A stretch of DNA of 9,235 bases from Anaerolineaceae bacterium (GTDB taxonomy: Bacteria > Chloroflexota > Anaerolineae > Anaerolineales > Anaerolineaceae), in contig JAUXFJ010000045.1 in assembly GCA_030620065.1 (NCBI GenBank), positions 1 to 9,235 of the forward strand. The letters are read 5' to 3'. The notes under the pieces are model-generated. The model was not told the origin of the DNA. It worked only from the letters and a program-made list of their open reading frames with translations, and made no database searches. The translations under genes were made by a program, and so were the position numbers. Below, piece after piece: positions 1 to 7,465 of the stretch. Positions within the stretch are counted from its first letter, which is position 1. Each line of letters opens with the position of its first letter.

Positions 1-366
1 CGGTGTGAACTTTGGATACGCGCAGATCGTTCCAATAGCAACAAATTTCTCAACACCCCGCACCCAAGCTTCATGTATGAGCTGTACGCCCATCATTAAG
101 TTGTCATAGAAAAATTCGGCCGGGTGTTCACGGTTTGCACCAATCCCACCCACATGCGCAGCAAGGTGAATGATCAGATCCGGTTTTGCAGCATCCAGCA
201 TCCGTTGAATATCCTTACCCTTGACCAAATCATAATCTTCGATCATAGGTATAAAAATATCCCTGGCACCGCGCGCTTCTAATTTCTTGATAAGATGAGT
301 ACCCAAAAACCCAGCCCCACCAGTCACACATATTCGTTTTTTCGACAAATCCATAATTGTATCCAT
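1..366 (-). CDS. fcl: GDP-L-fucose synthase, N-terminal part (gene runs off the window)
   Basis: The 122 visible residues are the NAD(P)-binding start of an extended short-chain dehydrogenase. A Rossmann glycine motif GGAGFLG lies at residues 16-22. HLAAHVGGIGANREHPAEF at 67-85 is the signature stretch of GDP-L-fucose synthases (GDP-4-keto-6-deoxymannose 3,5-epimerase/4-reductase). GTICAYPK at 112-119 matches the family's serine/cysteine active-site strand, with Thr-Ile-Cys where many members have Ser-Ser-Cys. The catalytic Tyr-x-x-x-Lys lies beyond the window edge. By family knowledge the enzyme makes GDP-L-fucose from the product of GDP-mannose 4,6-dehydratase in the cytoplasm. The start at 366 follows AAAGAGAAG, a fair ribosome site inside the last codons of the regulator 9 bases upstream, so the two are probably co-transcribed. 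A second in-frame ATG at 354 is possible. The fold and family are secure; exact substrate is less so because the gene is cut. Confidence 0.88.
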   Translation of the reverse strand, partial: MDTIMDLSKKRICVTGGAGFLGTHLIKKLEARGARDIFIPMIEDYDLVKGKDIQRMLDAAKPDLIIHLAAHVGGIGANREHPAEFFYDNLMMGVQLIHEAWVRGVEKFVAIGTICAYPKFTP

Positions 367-375
367 CACTTCTCT

Positions 376-900
376 TTATTGTTTACTATCAGATTCTTTT
401 TTCAAGCCAGCTTTCCCGGCGCTTTTACCATCTTCCAGTTTGAGGTCCAAGCCTTGAATTATTATTGTTGGCGCACCAGGATCACCAACAATCTCGACAG
501 CCTGCTCCAGACAAATCAGACGGCAAACCTCTGCAATATCCCCTTCTCCCTGGATGCGGACTCCCTGGTGTCCATCATTGTGCAATTCTGCCAACAATTC
601 GAGCACCCGACTGCGCGTTTGGCGAAATAGATGAAATGAATTACGCACATATTTGACAGTCAAGCGTGCCCGCAGAGAAATTCCTTCCGCTGTAATAATA
701 TAACGTAGCTTCTTCCGCTGCGCGCGTTTAACCTTTACATAGCCTTTGTTAACCAATCGCTTAAGATGCCAGTTTATTGTACCAACCGCAACACCCAACT
801 CCCGCGCCAGATTCGCCTGGGATATGTCAGGGTCCTTTTCAATCTGGCGCAGTAGATCCAGATCGCGACATTGATCAACTTGCATTCTGTTTTCACTCAT
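376..900 (-). CDS. Winged-helix (MarR/ArsR-like) transcriptional regulator of the EPS locus
   Basis: This 174-residue protein has an N-terminal winged helix. The helix-turn-helix covers about residues 26-52 (ISQANLARELGVAVGTINWH, then LKRLVNKG), and the basic wing is at about 53-72 (YVKVKRAQRKKLRYIITAEG). This resembles the small MarR-type regulators that recur in EPS clusters. Residues 74-97 form a basic linker helix. Residues 98-154 form a second small domain with strand-GxGDxAE (116-124), VEIVGD (135-140) and TIIIQG (145-150), which looks like a shortened Rossmann unit. The tail from 156 is Lys/Ser/Gly-rich and probably disordered. The ATG at 900 has no Shine-Dalgarno sequence, but it lies about 9 bases after the predicted transcription start, so a leaderless-like start is plausible. 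The ATG at 885 is an alternative. It lies between a membrane glycosyltransferase and the fucose synthase. Target genes and ligand are inferred, not shown. Confidence 0.82.
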   Translation of the reverse strand: MSENRMQVDQCRDLDLLRQIEKDPDISQANLARELGVAVGTINWHLKRLVNKGYVKVKRAQRKKLRYIITAEGISLRARLTVKYVRNSFHLFRQTRSRVLELLAELHNDGHQGVRIQGEGDIAEVCRLICLEQAVEIVGDPGAPTIIIQGLDLKLEDGKSAGKAGLKKESDSKQ

Positions 901-903
901 ATG

Positions 904-916
904 TTCAATGGTTGAA
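904..916. repeat. Short inverted repeat, candidate operator of the regulator
   Basis: TTCAA-TGG-TTGAA is a perfect 5-base inverted repeat with a 3-base centre. It touches the last base of the predicted -10 box and spans the predicted transcription start, just before the regulator's ATG. A dimeric winged-helix protein bound here would block RNA polymerase, so negative autoregulation is a reasonable inference. The arms are short and could occur by chance. Confidence 0.35.
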
Positions 917-943
917 TTATAACTTGTGATTTATTCTCGTCAA
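916..943 (-). promoter_or_regulatory. Sigma70-type promoter of the regulator-fucose synthase unit
   Basis: Read on the minus strand, TTGACG (938-943) is followed by a 16-base spacer and a perfect TATAAT (916-921). This is the best promoter match I found in the window. The -35 box overlaps the stop codon of the upstream membrane-protein gene (940-942). A start about 7 bases after the -10 box would fall at the A near 909 and leave a leader of about 9 bases before the ATG at 900, too short for a Shine-Dalgarno sequence, and none is present. It would let the regulator and fucose synthase be expressed separately from the long upstream operon. Confidence 0.65.
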
Positions 944-2499
944 GGGTCAGGCGAATGTGTAAAACGGGGATGTTTACGATCCCACAGCCATCCGCCAATC
1001 AAGACCCCTGCACTAAGAACAATAATTAGCACCACCATCAGCCAGAACGGCAGATTGCCAATGAAGGAATAATAGCGGCTGATATACCATTCTGTGAAAA
1101 ATCCCAAGAAAATCCCTTCGACGAGCAGCCAGCGCCCAAGCCAGCGGTCCTGCCTGGCTTTTACCCAACTGATCGCCCAGGCTGCCAAAGTAGCCATCCA
1201 GGGTAAAAAGATCGTGCGGTAACGCGGATTATCCCACTGATCGCCGCCAGCCCGTGCTGAAGAGAGGACTATCCATCCCCAGACAATCACAGCCAGCCAT
1301 ACCAACAACCTTCGCCTGTTTTTATCCTCCACCCTCCAGACGCTGAAGAAGCCATAAATTATGAAGGGCAGCATCGCATACCATCCAAGGCCGCGCAGAA
1401 TACCGATGCTGCGCCAAATCCAGGGGGCTGGATCCACGATCGCAGCTGGCAGGACTGGCTGGAAGAGACCGTAAATGATCACAAAAGGTGTTTTAACCCA
1501 TTCGGGTGCCTTTTCAAGTGCAAATTCAACCCAACCAGAATTACGGATCGTCAAGAGCGTATCCCAATGGATTGCCTCCCGCAGCCATCCCCAAGAAAGA
1601 AACCCGATGACCAAAGCTGTTGCTCCCATAGCAAACCATCCGGATAATTGCAGCCATTTTTTAGATGACCGTCCGCTGTAATCAAGCCAGAACCAAACCA
1701 ATATGACCCCCAAAACAGGAATTGCAACGCGTGATGAAAATAAAAACAACCCAATTAGACCTATAAATATAGCAAGTACCGCGTCGCGGCGGGGCCTATC
1801 CTTTTCAAACCAGGTGATCACACCCCAAAAAGTTAGCGCGAACAAAGCGATCAGAAAAGGTTCGCGCATCTGCGAGGCGCCTAGAATCAAACTTTCAGGA
1901 TAAAGCGCCATCATCCATCCGCCAAGAATTGCCGTCTTCTCATTGAATTTTCGCCGTAAAGCGGCAACAATAAATGGGACGCCCAAGGCCGATGCGCCCG
2001 CGCTCAGGATAAGCATCAGATAGGGGCGCTGTGCATCAGGACTCAGCAGCCGGTAGATCAGGGAACTGATCATAAGCAGCCCACCATATTGATCAGATGA
2101 AAATTCGCCGCTGAAGGCTTTAAACAAGGATGCGCCGCTGCTGGCTAACTCCCAACTTTGAGTATCCCGCTTGAATGCATCATAAAAGATATACCCACCC
2201 TGTTGGCTCTCTTCTGCATAACCGAAAAGCGGCAAACCCCAGCTCAGGAATACCCCTAAGACCAGGCGCATGGAAAACGCCAGCACCATCATCCACAATA
2301 ACTGCTTACCACCACCAGCACCCTGCCAGATCAGTATAAGCAAGGCTAAAACAATAAATGACAGGATAAAAGTCGCTAACCAGCTTAATATATATGTACC
2401 AGAAGGCAAGATTAACGGCACGAGAATACCTACTAGCAGACTGACACCAAGCACGCCTAACAATAGGTATATAGTCTTCGTTGTTCTGGGATTCGTCAT
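940..2499 (-). CDS. Multi-pass membrane protein, probable GT-C (GT39-like) glycosyltransferase
   Basis: This is a protein of 519 residues and mostly membrane. Three hydrophobic segments lie at about 10-32, 36-58 and 67-91. A non-membrane loop follows with YDAFKRDTQSWELA (106-119), and then many more hydrophobic segments. An acidic residue in the first large outer loop (D107 or D112) is typical of GT-C enzymes that take sugars from polyprenyl phosphate on the outer face. The loop DQYGGLLMISSLIYRL followed by a long helix-rich core also resembles GT39/ArnT-like proteins. It is more divergent than its upstream neighbour and I cannot exclude a polymerase-like (Wzy) role. I chose the ATG at 2499 over the TTG at 2514 because GAGGG sits 8 bases upstream and the ATG lies 11 bases after the previous stop. 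The C-terminus is charged (RKHPRFTHSPDP). Substrate unknown. Confidence 0.72.
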   Translation of the reverse strand: MTNPRTTKTIYLLLGVLGVSLLVGILVPLILPSGTYILSWLATFILSFIVLALLILIWQGAGGGKQLLWMMVLAFSMRLVLGVFLSWGLPLFGYAEESQQGGYIFYDAFKRDTQSWELASSGASLFKAFSGEFSSDQYGGLLMISSLIYRLLSPDAQRPYLMLILSAGASALGVPFIVAALRRKFNEKTAILGGWMMALYPESLILGASQMREPFLIALFALTFWGVITWFEKDRPRRDAVLAIFIGLIGLFLFSSRVAIPVLGVILVWFWLDYSGRSSKKWLQLSGWFAMGATALVIGFLSWGWLREAIHWDTLLTIRNSGWVEFALEKAPEWVKTPFVIIYGLFQPVLPAAIVDPAPWIWRSIGILRGLGWYAMLPFIIYGFFSVWRVEDKNRRRLLVWLAVIVWGWIVLSSARAGGDQWDNPRYRTIFLPWMATLAAWAISWVKARQDRWLGRWLLVEGIFLGFFTEWYISRYYSFIGNLPFWLMVVLIIVLSAGVLIGGWLWDRKHPRFTHSPDP

Positions 2500-2507
2500 A
2501 GCTCTAA

Positions 2508-2512
2508 CCCTC
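2508..2512 (-). promoter_or_regulatory. Ribosome binding site deciding the start at 2499
   Basis: GAGGG on the minus strand lies 8 bases before the ATG at 2499. It begins inside the TGA stop of the upstream glycosyltransferase gene (2511-2513), which suggests coupled translation and argues against the longer TTG start at 2514. Confidence 0.6.
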
Positions 2513-3854
2513 AAGAAATTTTATAAACGCCATGTCTGCTCTGCCGCCAGGTAAACAGGCTTTGATATGCCATCCACAAGACCCAAAAAACCACTACTGA
2601 TTGCAGTGGGACTAAAAATCGTGGATTATCGCCGTGATCCAGCAAGGTCTGCAAAACAGAAGTTGCCCAAACAGAACCCGCCAGCAGCCACATAAAAGGG
2701 GTAAGTCGCCAAAGCTCACGCAGCCGCCGCCATAGTAAAGCCAACAAACTGGATAGTATGAAAAGTAAATTTATACCAAAAAGCAGCACCCGGCTGGTTG
2801 TAATGCTGGCTTTGACAATCGGAAGCAATGCAAGAATCATCAGTGAGTCAGCCGACCAATAAACCGGTGCACGCCAGAAAAACCACCAGCCTTTTAAGAC
2901 ATACTTCAAATAAAGACCAGGGTGTGTCTTTATCAAATCAATCGAGATGCCTTGCAAGGTACGTGAAAGGTCATAAAACCCCAATCCAGAGACCTCTTGC
3001 AACTCCGGGATCGCATCCCAGATTGTGTTGCCTTGTGTACCATAAGCCTTTATGCGTGCATCTCGATACTTCAAGTAAGTATCCCGTAATACTGCATCTT
3101 CATCTGGCACATCTTCAAAGTAATAACCAGTATGCTGCACAAGGTGGAATCCTCCCATTGTCGTCAAGTTAAATACTTGATAGCGCACATTGACCCAAGA
3201 CATCCACCCGCCAATCAGAAGTATCGCCGGCAGCATGACAGCAACCAGGGGCTGCCAATTGACTCTGATGCGTTTCTCTTCGAACGTAAACGTTAAGAAC
3301 AGGGTTAGCCAAATCGGTATAAATATAAAAAGCGGACGCGTGATGACAGCCAATGAACTGCTCAGCCCAATACCCAACGCAAGCCAAAAACTGCGTTTAT
3401 GCGGATACTTCAGCCAAATGAAAGTTCCCAGCATCGCGAGGACAAGCCAAAATGTGGTCAGCGTCTCTGTAAGCAGATTGGCTTCGAAGAATAACTGGCC
3501 TGCATTGAGCGTGTGCGCTAATGCTGCTGCAGCACCGAAAGCCGGGTTGTTTGATAACTTCAATCCAATATAAAAGAACGCCAATGTTACCAGAAGTCCA
3601 AGGAATAATTGAACAGCATAAGCCGTTTGATCTGTGCCAACCAAAGCCATAAAGACAGGATATCCGGGCGTACGCGTGCCATCATAAGCCTGAAAACCAT
3701 TCAAAACGGCTTCAGCTGCTCGTCGGTAACTGTGTGTATCGCTGTAAGTGACCGGTGAGTATGTAAAAAACATCACTAATCGCAATAGCACAGCAACAAT
3801 CAAGACGATTGAAAACCAGACCCACAGTTTATTGTTTTTTGTTTCAGGCGACAT
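2511..3854 (-). CDS. GT39/ArnT-like membrane glycosyltransferase
   Basis: This is a membrane protein of 447 residues. The first transmembrane helix is at about 10-31. An outer loop follows with VTYSDTHSYRRAAEAVLNG (35-53) and GTRTPGYPVFMAL (59-71). The early aspartate (D39), nearby Tyr/Arg and the R-TPGYP element are hallmarks of the PMT_2/GT39 group of GT-C enzymes, which transfer sugars from polyprenyl-phosphate donors outside the membrane. A soluble stretch around VRYQVFNLTTMGGFHLVQHTG and a later segment with WRAPVYWS lie between further helices. The chain is shorter than classical ArnT (about 550 residues). The ATG at 3854 is preferred over a GTG at 3878; neither has a good ribosome site, so the start is uncertain. 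The next gene starts 11 bases after its stop. It may decorate or extend the polymer; acceptor and donor are unknown. Confidence 0.8.
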   Translation of the reverse strand: MSPETKNNKLWVWFSIVLIVAVLLRLVMFFTYSPVTYSDTHSYRRAAEAVLNGFQAYDGTRTPGYPVFMALVGTDQTAYAVQLFLGLLVTLAFFYIGLKLSNNPAFGAAAALAHTLNAGQLFFEANLLTETLTTFWLVLAMLGTFIWLKYPHKRSFWLALGIGLSSSLAVITRPLFIFIPIWLTLFLTFTFEEKRIRVNWQPLVAVMLPAILLIGGWMSWVNVRYQVFNLTTMGGFHLVQHTGYYFEDVPDEDAVLRDTYLKYRDARIKAYGTQGNTIWDAIPELQEVSGLGFYDLSRTLQGISIDLIKTHPGLYLKYVLKGWWFFWRAPVYWSADSLMILALLPIVKASITTSRVLLFGINLLFILSSLLALLWRRLRELWRLTPFMWLLAGSVWATSVLQTLLDHGDNPRFLVPLQSVVVFWVLWMAYQSLFTWRQSRHGVYKIS

Positions 3855-3908
3855 AATATTTTTACTTACAAAACACACTTTTGGATTAGATTAATTTGTG
3901 CATCAATT

Positions 3909-5036
3909 CTAAAATATTATACTTTCTAGCGCCTTGGAAGCTCTGCTGCGCCAAGAATATATCTGGACATCCACTCTTGCTCGGTCAGCAAGGGATATTC
4001 GCTGTGCGGCATCATTCATCAACAAATCTAATGCTTCCTGCCAGGCTTCCAGATCTCCGGTTGGGCAAAAGAGAGCATTGTTTTCATTTAGCACTTCACT
4101 GAGCACGGGTAAATCACTACTGATGATTGCTCTTCCAGCTGCCATGTATTCAAACATTTTCATTGGACTGCAAATATCGGCAGTATTACCACCGCCACTC
4201 ACAGCAATTTCCTGCTCATATGGCATCAATAATACTTCACAAGCCGCCTGGTATAGCGCGAGGCTGGCGTTTTCAACAAAACCCGTTAAGGTTACATTGG
4301 CTACACCCTCTTCAAGCAAGCGCCTCTTCCAAGATTCCACGGCATTATCTTTCCCGCCAACCCACAAGAAGTTGACTTGTGGAAAGGTTTTCGCCAAGGC
4401 GTGCCACACCTGCATGCCGCGTCCAGCATAAAAATGCCCACTGTAACCGGCGGTGAACCCCTCTTTCAAACCAAGCATGCTTCGCGCTTTTTTGGGGTCT
4501 GGTAAGTTGGAATAGCGTTCAAGTTCCACACCCATTGGGGCTATCATACACATCCCAGAAGGGAAAGTTGTCTTAAAGTCTTCTTCCAAAGCGCGTCTTA
4601 GCGCATCCGTAATCGTGAGCAAGCGTTTGGCTTTCTTAGATTGTAAAAAAAACTTAAACAGTATAGGCCCCAAGAGACCCGTAACGCGGTCATGCATTTC
4701 CAGTACTGTGGGAAACCCATGTCTCAGGCTCAACACAGCGCTCTGCAGCATCCAGGTATAGATCAAGTCCGGGTCAAGGCGACGCGCCTGCCGTAAGGCT
4801 TTAAAGGCAAAGTCATAACGACGCCAGAAAAGATTTTCAGGTAACCAGATGATCTTGAAGGCTGTGGTCAAACCATACCGGCCAGCCAATTCATCCCATG
4901 CGTGAGCCTTATCGCCCGGCACAAGCAGAGTTACATCATGGCCGTTTTCTACTAGTGCATGGGCAGCTTTCATCACCTGAATGCTGTTGGCAGTATTCGA
5001 GGGAACAAATGAGGCAGCTATACAGACAATTTTCAT
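3909..5036 (-). CDS. Glycosyltransferase family 4 (GT-B fold)
   Basis: This 375-residue protein lacks transmembrane helices. The N-terminal Rossmann half opens with MKIVCIAASFVPSNTANSIQ, and NTANS at 14-18 fits the acceptor-side loop of GT4 enzymes. LEMHD is at 112-116. The link to the donor half is APMGVE (166-171), followed by GYSGHFYAGRG (197-207). SPMKMFEYMAAG (290-301) carries the conserved second glutamate (E296) of the EX7E donor-binding motif; the first position is Ile288 instead of Glu, with an Asp one residue earlier. The family is retaining and uses nucleotide sugars in the cytoplasm, here probably on a lipid-linked repeat unit. The start is preceded by GGTGA four bases upstream. 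An 84-base gap separates it from the flippase gene upstream and 54 bases lie before the next chosen start. Donor sugar cannot be read from the sequence. Confidence 0.9.
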   Translation of the reverse strand: MKIVCIAASFVPSNTANSIQVMKAAHALVENGHDVTLLVPGDKAHAWDELAGRYGLTTAFKIIWLPENLFWRRYDFAFKALRQARRLDPDLIYTWMLQSAVLSLRHGFPTVLEMHDRVTGLLGPILFKFFLQSKKAKRLLTITDALRRALEEDFKTTFPSGMCMIAPMGVELERYSNLPDPKKARSMLGLKEGFTAGYSGHFYAGRGMQVWHALAKTFPQVNFLWVGGKDNAVESWKRRLLEEGVANVTLTGFVENASLALYQAACEVLLMPYEQEIAVSGGGNTADICSPMKMFEYMAAGRAIISSDLPVLSEVLNENNALFCPTGDLEAWQEALDLLMNDAAQRISLADRARVDVQIYSWRSRASKALESIIF

Positions 5037-5120
5037 CTCATCACCGCTCTGAGCACAAAACCACCTTTTACAAGATGCATCTCCATAATAATACTCTGGG
5101 TATAAATCCCTAACATAATT
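5037..5120 (-). other. Gap between flippase and GT4 genes, with a possible 17-codon leader ORF
   Basis: No hairpin terminator or convincing promoter is visible in these 84 bases, so the two flanking genes are probably one transcript. A tiny reading frame, MEMHLVKGGFVLRAVMR, begins with the ATG at 5086. Its TGA (5033-5035) overlaps the GT4 ATG in a four-base ATGA junction. Its ribosome site is poor. It may be a coupling leader or chance. Confidence 0.2.
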
Positions 5121-6491
5121 CTAGCCAGTTTCAAGTATCGCTTGCTTTTGACGACGCATTTCACGCAGACCGCGCCGCACAATGATCCCGACCGTGCCAA
5201 CAAAATAAGCTGAAAGCAAAACCGCTTCTGCCATGTAGCCAAAACGAGGAACTATCAGAAAAGCCAATCCGATTTTAAGCAGCATGCCGCCAAAGGCAAC
5301 CTTAAGCACATACTCTGGCAAATTAAATGAAAGCAGCAGCGAGCGATTCCAAAAGAAAATGTTCGCAGCTCCAAACCCAATCAACAATACCAACAACACC
5401 CCGTAAGCTGGTAAATACTCTGCCTTATAAATGTAGATTGTCCTGCCAAACAGCTCCCACGGAGAAAATAACAACTGTTTCCCCAACAAGAGTAGCCCAG
5501 CAGCTACCGCCCCGGTCCAAACACTTGATATCACTGTAACACGTGTTAATAAGGTGCGCAGCCGCTCCCAAGTACCCTTTGCAATGCTGCGCGTTAACTC
5601 AGGATAAGTCGTGCTGATGAATGGTGTGATCGGCATCACCATCAGATTGATAACAGCCAATGCGACCTTAAAATAACCCGCCTCAACCGTGCTGAAGAAA
5701 TAACTTACCCAAAGTATTTCACTATCGCGTGCCAGTATGTTAATAGTGCCGCTGAAGTTCGAACTCAGTGCAAACTTGACCATCTCCTTGCGCGGCGGAA
5801 GCGCATCACGAAGCCGTACCCGCCACCAGCCCTTCCCCAGTACTTTGCGCAACCAATAAGCTGCTAAAACCATTGGCCCCACACCCAAAAGGATCTTTCC
5901 TGCCAGATATGCTAAAACAACACCAAGAACTCCACCTTTGGTGATATAAACCAGTACGATCAACCCCGCCGTGATTAAGCTCTGTACTAAATTGATTAAG
6001 GCTTGACTTCTGAAATGGCCTGTCACTTGAAGCACCCCAGTGGCAGTCTCGCTGGCAATATTCCCCAGAATCGTCAAACCGTATATTTGAAACAAGATTG
6101 CTGTAGAGGGATCTTTGGCAAATTTGTCTGCCGCCCAGGGTGCCAACAGGAGCAGGATCACAAAAGCTAAAATCGAAGTTAGAATTTCTGTGAGAGCAGC
6201 TACTTTAATAATTGCCGCGGCGCTGTTTTTTTCATCACGCGCAATCGCTGCACCCATGTATTTCACAACAAAATCGCCCATTCTAAACGACATTAACCTG
6301 TTAACATTTGAGATGAAACTGACCACCACCCCTAGTGCGCCAAACCCAGCCACGCCCAGCATATCCGCAGTCAAGATACTTAAAATCGCACTCACTGCCT
6401 GACCACCGAAGAGATACGCTGAGTTACGCACTACCTTCTTGAGCAAGAAATCCTTGCTCCAAGCATGTATGTTGCCTAAAAAGGATTTCAT
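5121..6491 (-). CDS. wzx: Wzx-type polysaccharide/oligosaccharide flippase
   Basis: This polytopic protein has 456 residues and many evenly spaced hydrophobic segments, consistent with the 12-14 helix MOP/MATE-like exporters. Features typical of this group are an amphipathic N-terminus leading into VVRNSAYLFGGQAVSAILSI, the early helix ending GVAGFGALGVVVSF, and, after a central cytoplasmic loop, the second-half start RDSEILWVSYFFSTVEAGYF with the following VALAVINLMVMPITPF. The C-terminus is strongly basic (VRRGLREMRRQKQ), as expected for a cytoplasmic tail. By family knowledge it flips undecaprenyl-linked repeat units to the outer face of the membrane. The ATG at 6491 overlaps the epimerase stop in an ATGA junction, so translation is probably coupled; a longer TTG start at 6536 would add 15 residues inside the epimerase gene and is less likely. 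The exact glycan carried is unknown, and the symbol denotes function class. Confidence 0.88.
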   Translation of the reverse strand: MKSFLGNIHAWSKDFLLKKVVRNSAYLFGGQAVSAILSILTADMLGVAGFGALGVVVSFISNVNRLMSFRMGDFVVKYMGAAIARDEKNSAAAIIKVAALTEILTSILAFVILLLLAPWAADKFAKDPSTAILFQIYGLTILGNIASETATGVLQVTGHFRSQALINLVQSLITAGLIVLVYITKGGVLGVVLAYLAGKILLGVGPMVLAAYWLRKVLGKGWWRVRLRDALPPRKEMVKFALSSNFSGTINILARDSEILWVSYFFSTVEAGYFKVALAVINLMVMPITPFISTTYPELTRSIAKGTWERLRTLLTRVTVISSVWTGAVAAGLLLLGKQLLFSPWELFGRTIYIYKAEYLPAYGVLLVLLIGFGAANIFFWNRSLLLSFNLPEYVLKVAFGGMLLKIGLAFLIVPRFGYMAEAVLLSAYFVGTVGIIVRRGLREMRRQKQAILETG

Positions 6492-7465
6492 GGCGTAGCG
6501 ATATCCTTGACCCAATCTCGCTCTTGCAGGTACCAATTCACCAGGCGCGTGACCCCGTCTTCGAGCCCCACTTGAGGTTCCCAGCCAAGCATCTCACCAG
6601 CTTTTGCGACATCAGCAACGTTAGTCAAGACATCTGCTGGATGCAATGGCACATACTTTATCTCTGCTTTACCCCCTAGGCGTGTTTCAAACATTGTGAT
6701 CAGTTGGTTTATAGTGGCAACTTCATGCCCACCCAGATTAAATATCTCATAACCAACCGGTTTAAGTCCTAAGATTGTGCCGCGCGCAATATCATCCAGG
6801 TACGTGAAACCGCGCGATTGTTCGCCATCACCAGTAACAGTCACCTCGCGTCCTTCAGCGATCCATTGACAAAAGCGGAACATAACCATTTCTGGCCGGC
6901 CAGCAGGTCCATAGACAGTGAAATAACGGAAAACCGTTACATCAATATCAAACAAATGATGATACGCATATGCCATCACCTCTGCACCTTTTTTGCTGGC
7001 AGCGTAGGGTTGCAACGGATGGTCGGTATCGGAGGTTTCCCTATAAGGCGGTTCGTCCTCATTGCCGTAAAGGCTTGAGGTTGAAGCGAGGATGAACTTG
7101 TTAATATCTTGGGTTTTACAAAACTCCAAGAGGTTTAACGTGCCGGTGGTATTGGTGTCAATATAAGCCCAAGGGTCAATCAAGCTACTGCGCACACCTG
7201 ACCACGCTGCAAGATTTATTACCGCCGCCGCATCCTGCGCAAAACCGGTTAACTTCTCAATGCAGCTGCGCTTTGAAATATCCAACTTCTGAAATTTAAA
7301 ACCCGGCATTGCTAAAAGTCTCTTCAAGCGATATGCCTTCATGCGCACGTCATAAGCGTCGCAGAGGTTATCCACTCCATAGACACTGTGTCCATCAGCC
7401 AGCAGCATTTCGATCACGCGCGATGCAATGAAACCAGCTGCACCAGTTACAAGATAACTTGTCAC
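6488..7465 (-). CDS. NAD-dependent UDP-uronate 4-epimerase (GalE-like)
   Basis: This 325-residue protein is an extended short-chain dehydrogenase. The NAD motif is GAAGFIA at residues 8-14, with Ala for the third glycine, and the cofactor-binding aspartate is D32 in GVDNL. Ser-Thr-Ser-Ser at 128-131 and Y154-x-x-x-K158 (PYAASKK) provide the catalytic triad. WSGVRSSLIDPWAYIDTN (88-105) and RYFTVYGPAGRPEM are typical of the UDP-glucuronate 4-epimerase branch rather than ordinary GalE or dTDP-glucose dehydratase. Directly after a UDP-sugar 6-dehydrogenase, its likely job is interconverting UDP-GlcA/UDP-GalA or their N-acetyl forms, as in the TviB/TviC pair. It starts with GTG at 7465, sharing one base with the upstream TAG, and has GAGG five bases before. 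A GDP or dTDP substrate cannot be fully excluded. Confidence 0.85.
   Translation of the reverse strand: MTSYLVTGAAGFIASRVIEMLLADGHSVYGVDNLCDAYDVRMKAYRLKRLLAMPGFKFQKLDISKRSCIEKLTGFAQDAAAVINLAAWSGVRSSLIDPWAYIDTNTTGTLNLLEFCKTQDINKFILASTSSLYGNEDEPPYRETSDTDHPLQPYAASKKGAEVMAYAYHHLFDIDVTVFRYFTVYGPAGRPEMVMFRFCQWIAEGREVTVTGDGEQSRGFTYLDDIARGTILGLKPVGYEIFNLGGHEVATINQLITMFETRLGGKAEIKYVPLHPADVLTNVADVAKAGEMLGWEPQVGLEDGVTRLVNWYLQERDWVKDIATP

Noticed and set aside
465..656. Plus-strand frames opposite the regulator.
   Set aside because: They overlap a coherent winged-helix gene on the other strand and show no recognisable protein features.
2500..2514. TTG start extending the 519-residue membrane protein by five residues.
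   Set aside because: The TTG overlaps the region that serves as ribosome site for the better ATG at 2499.
3916..3943. Perfect TATAAT on the minus strand at the end of the GT4 gene, before the GT39-like gene.
   Set aside because: No acceptable -35 box lies 15-19 bases upstream and there is no extended -10 (TG) element. The hexamer is part of the AGT-ATA-ATA codons, so I treat it as chance.
3190..4431. Several open frames of 60-165 codons on the plus strand opposite the GT39-like and GT4 genes.
   Set aside because: They are antisense to well-supported genes, have no family-like motifs or ribosome sites, and have shadow-like composition.
5062..5120. Possible promoter (TATTAT with an upstream TTAGGG) in the flippase-GT4 gap.
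   Set aside because: The -35 box matches consensus at only two positions, so the evidence is too weak.
6492..6536. TTG start adding 15 residues to the flippase.
   Set aside because: The added residues are arginine-rich and unlike flippase N-termini. The ATG at 6491 forms a standard ATGA overlap with the epimerase stop.
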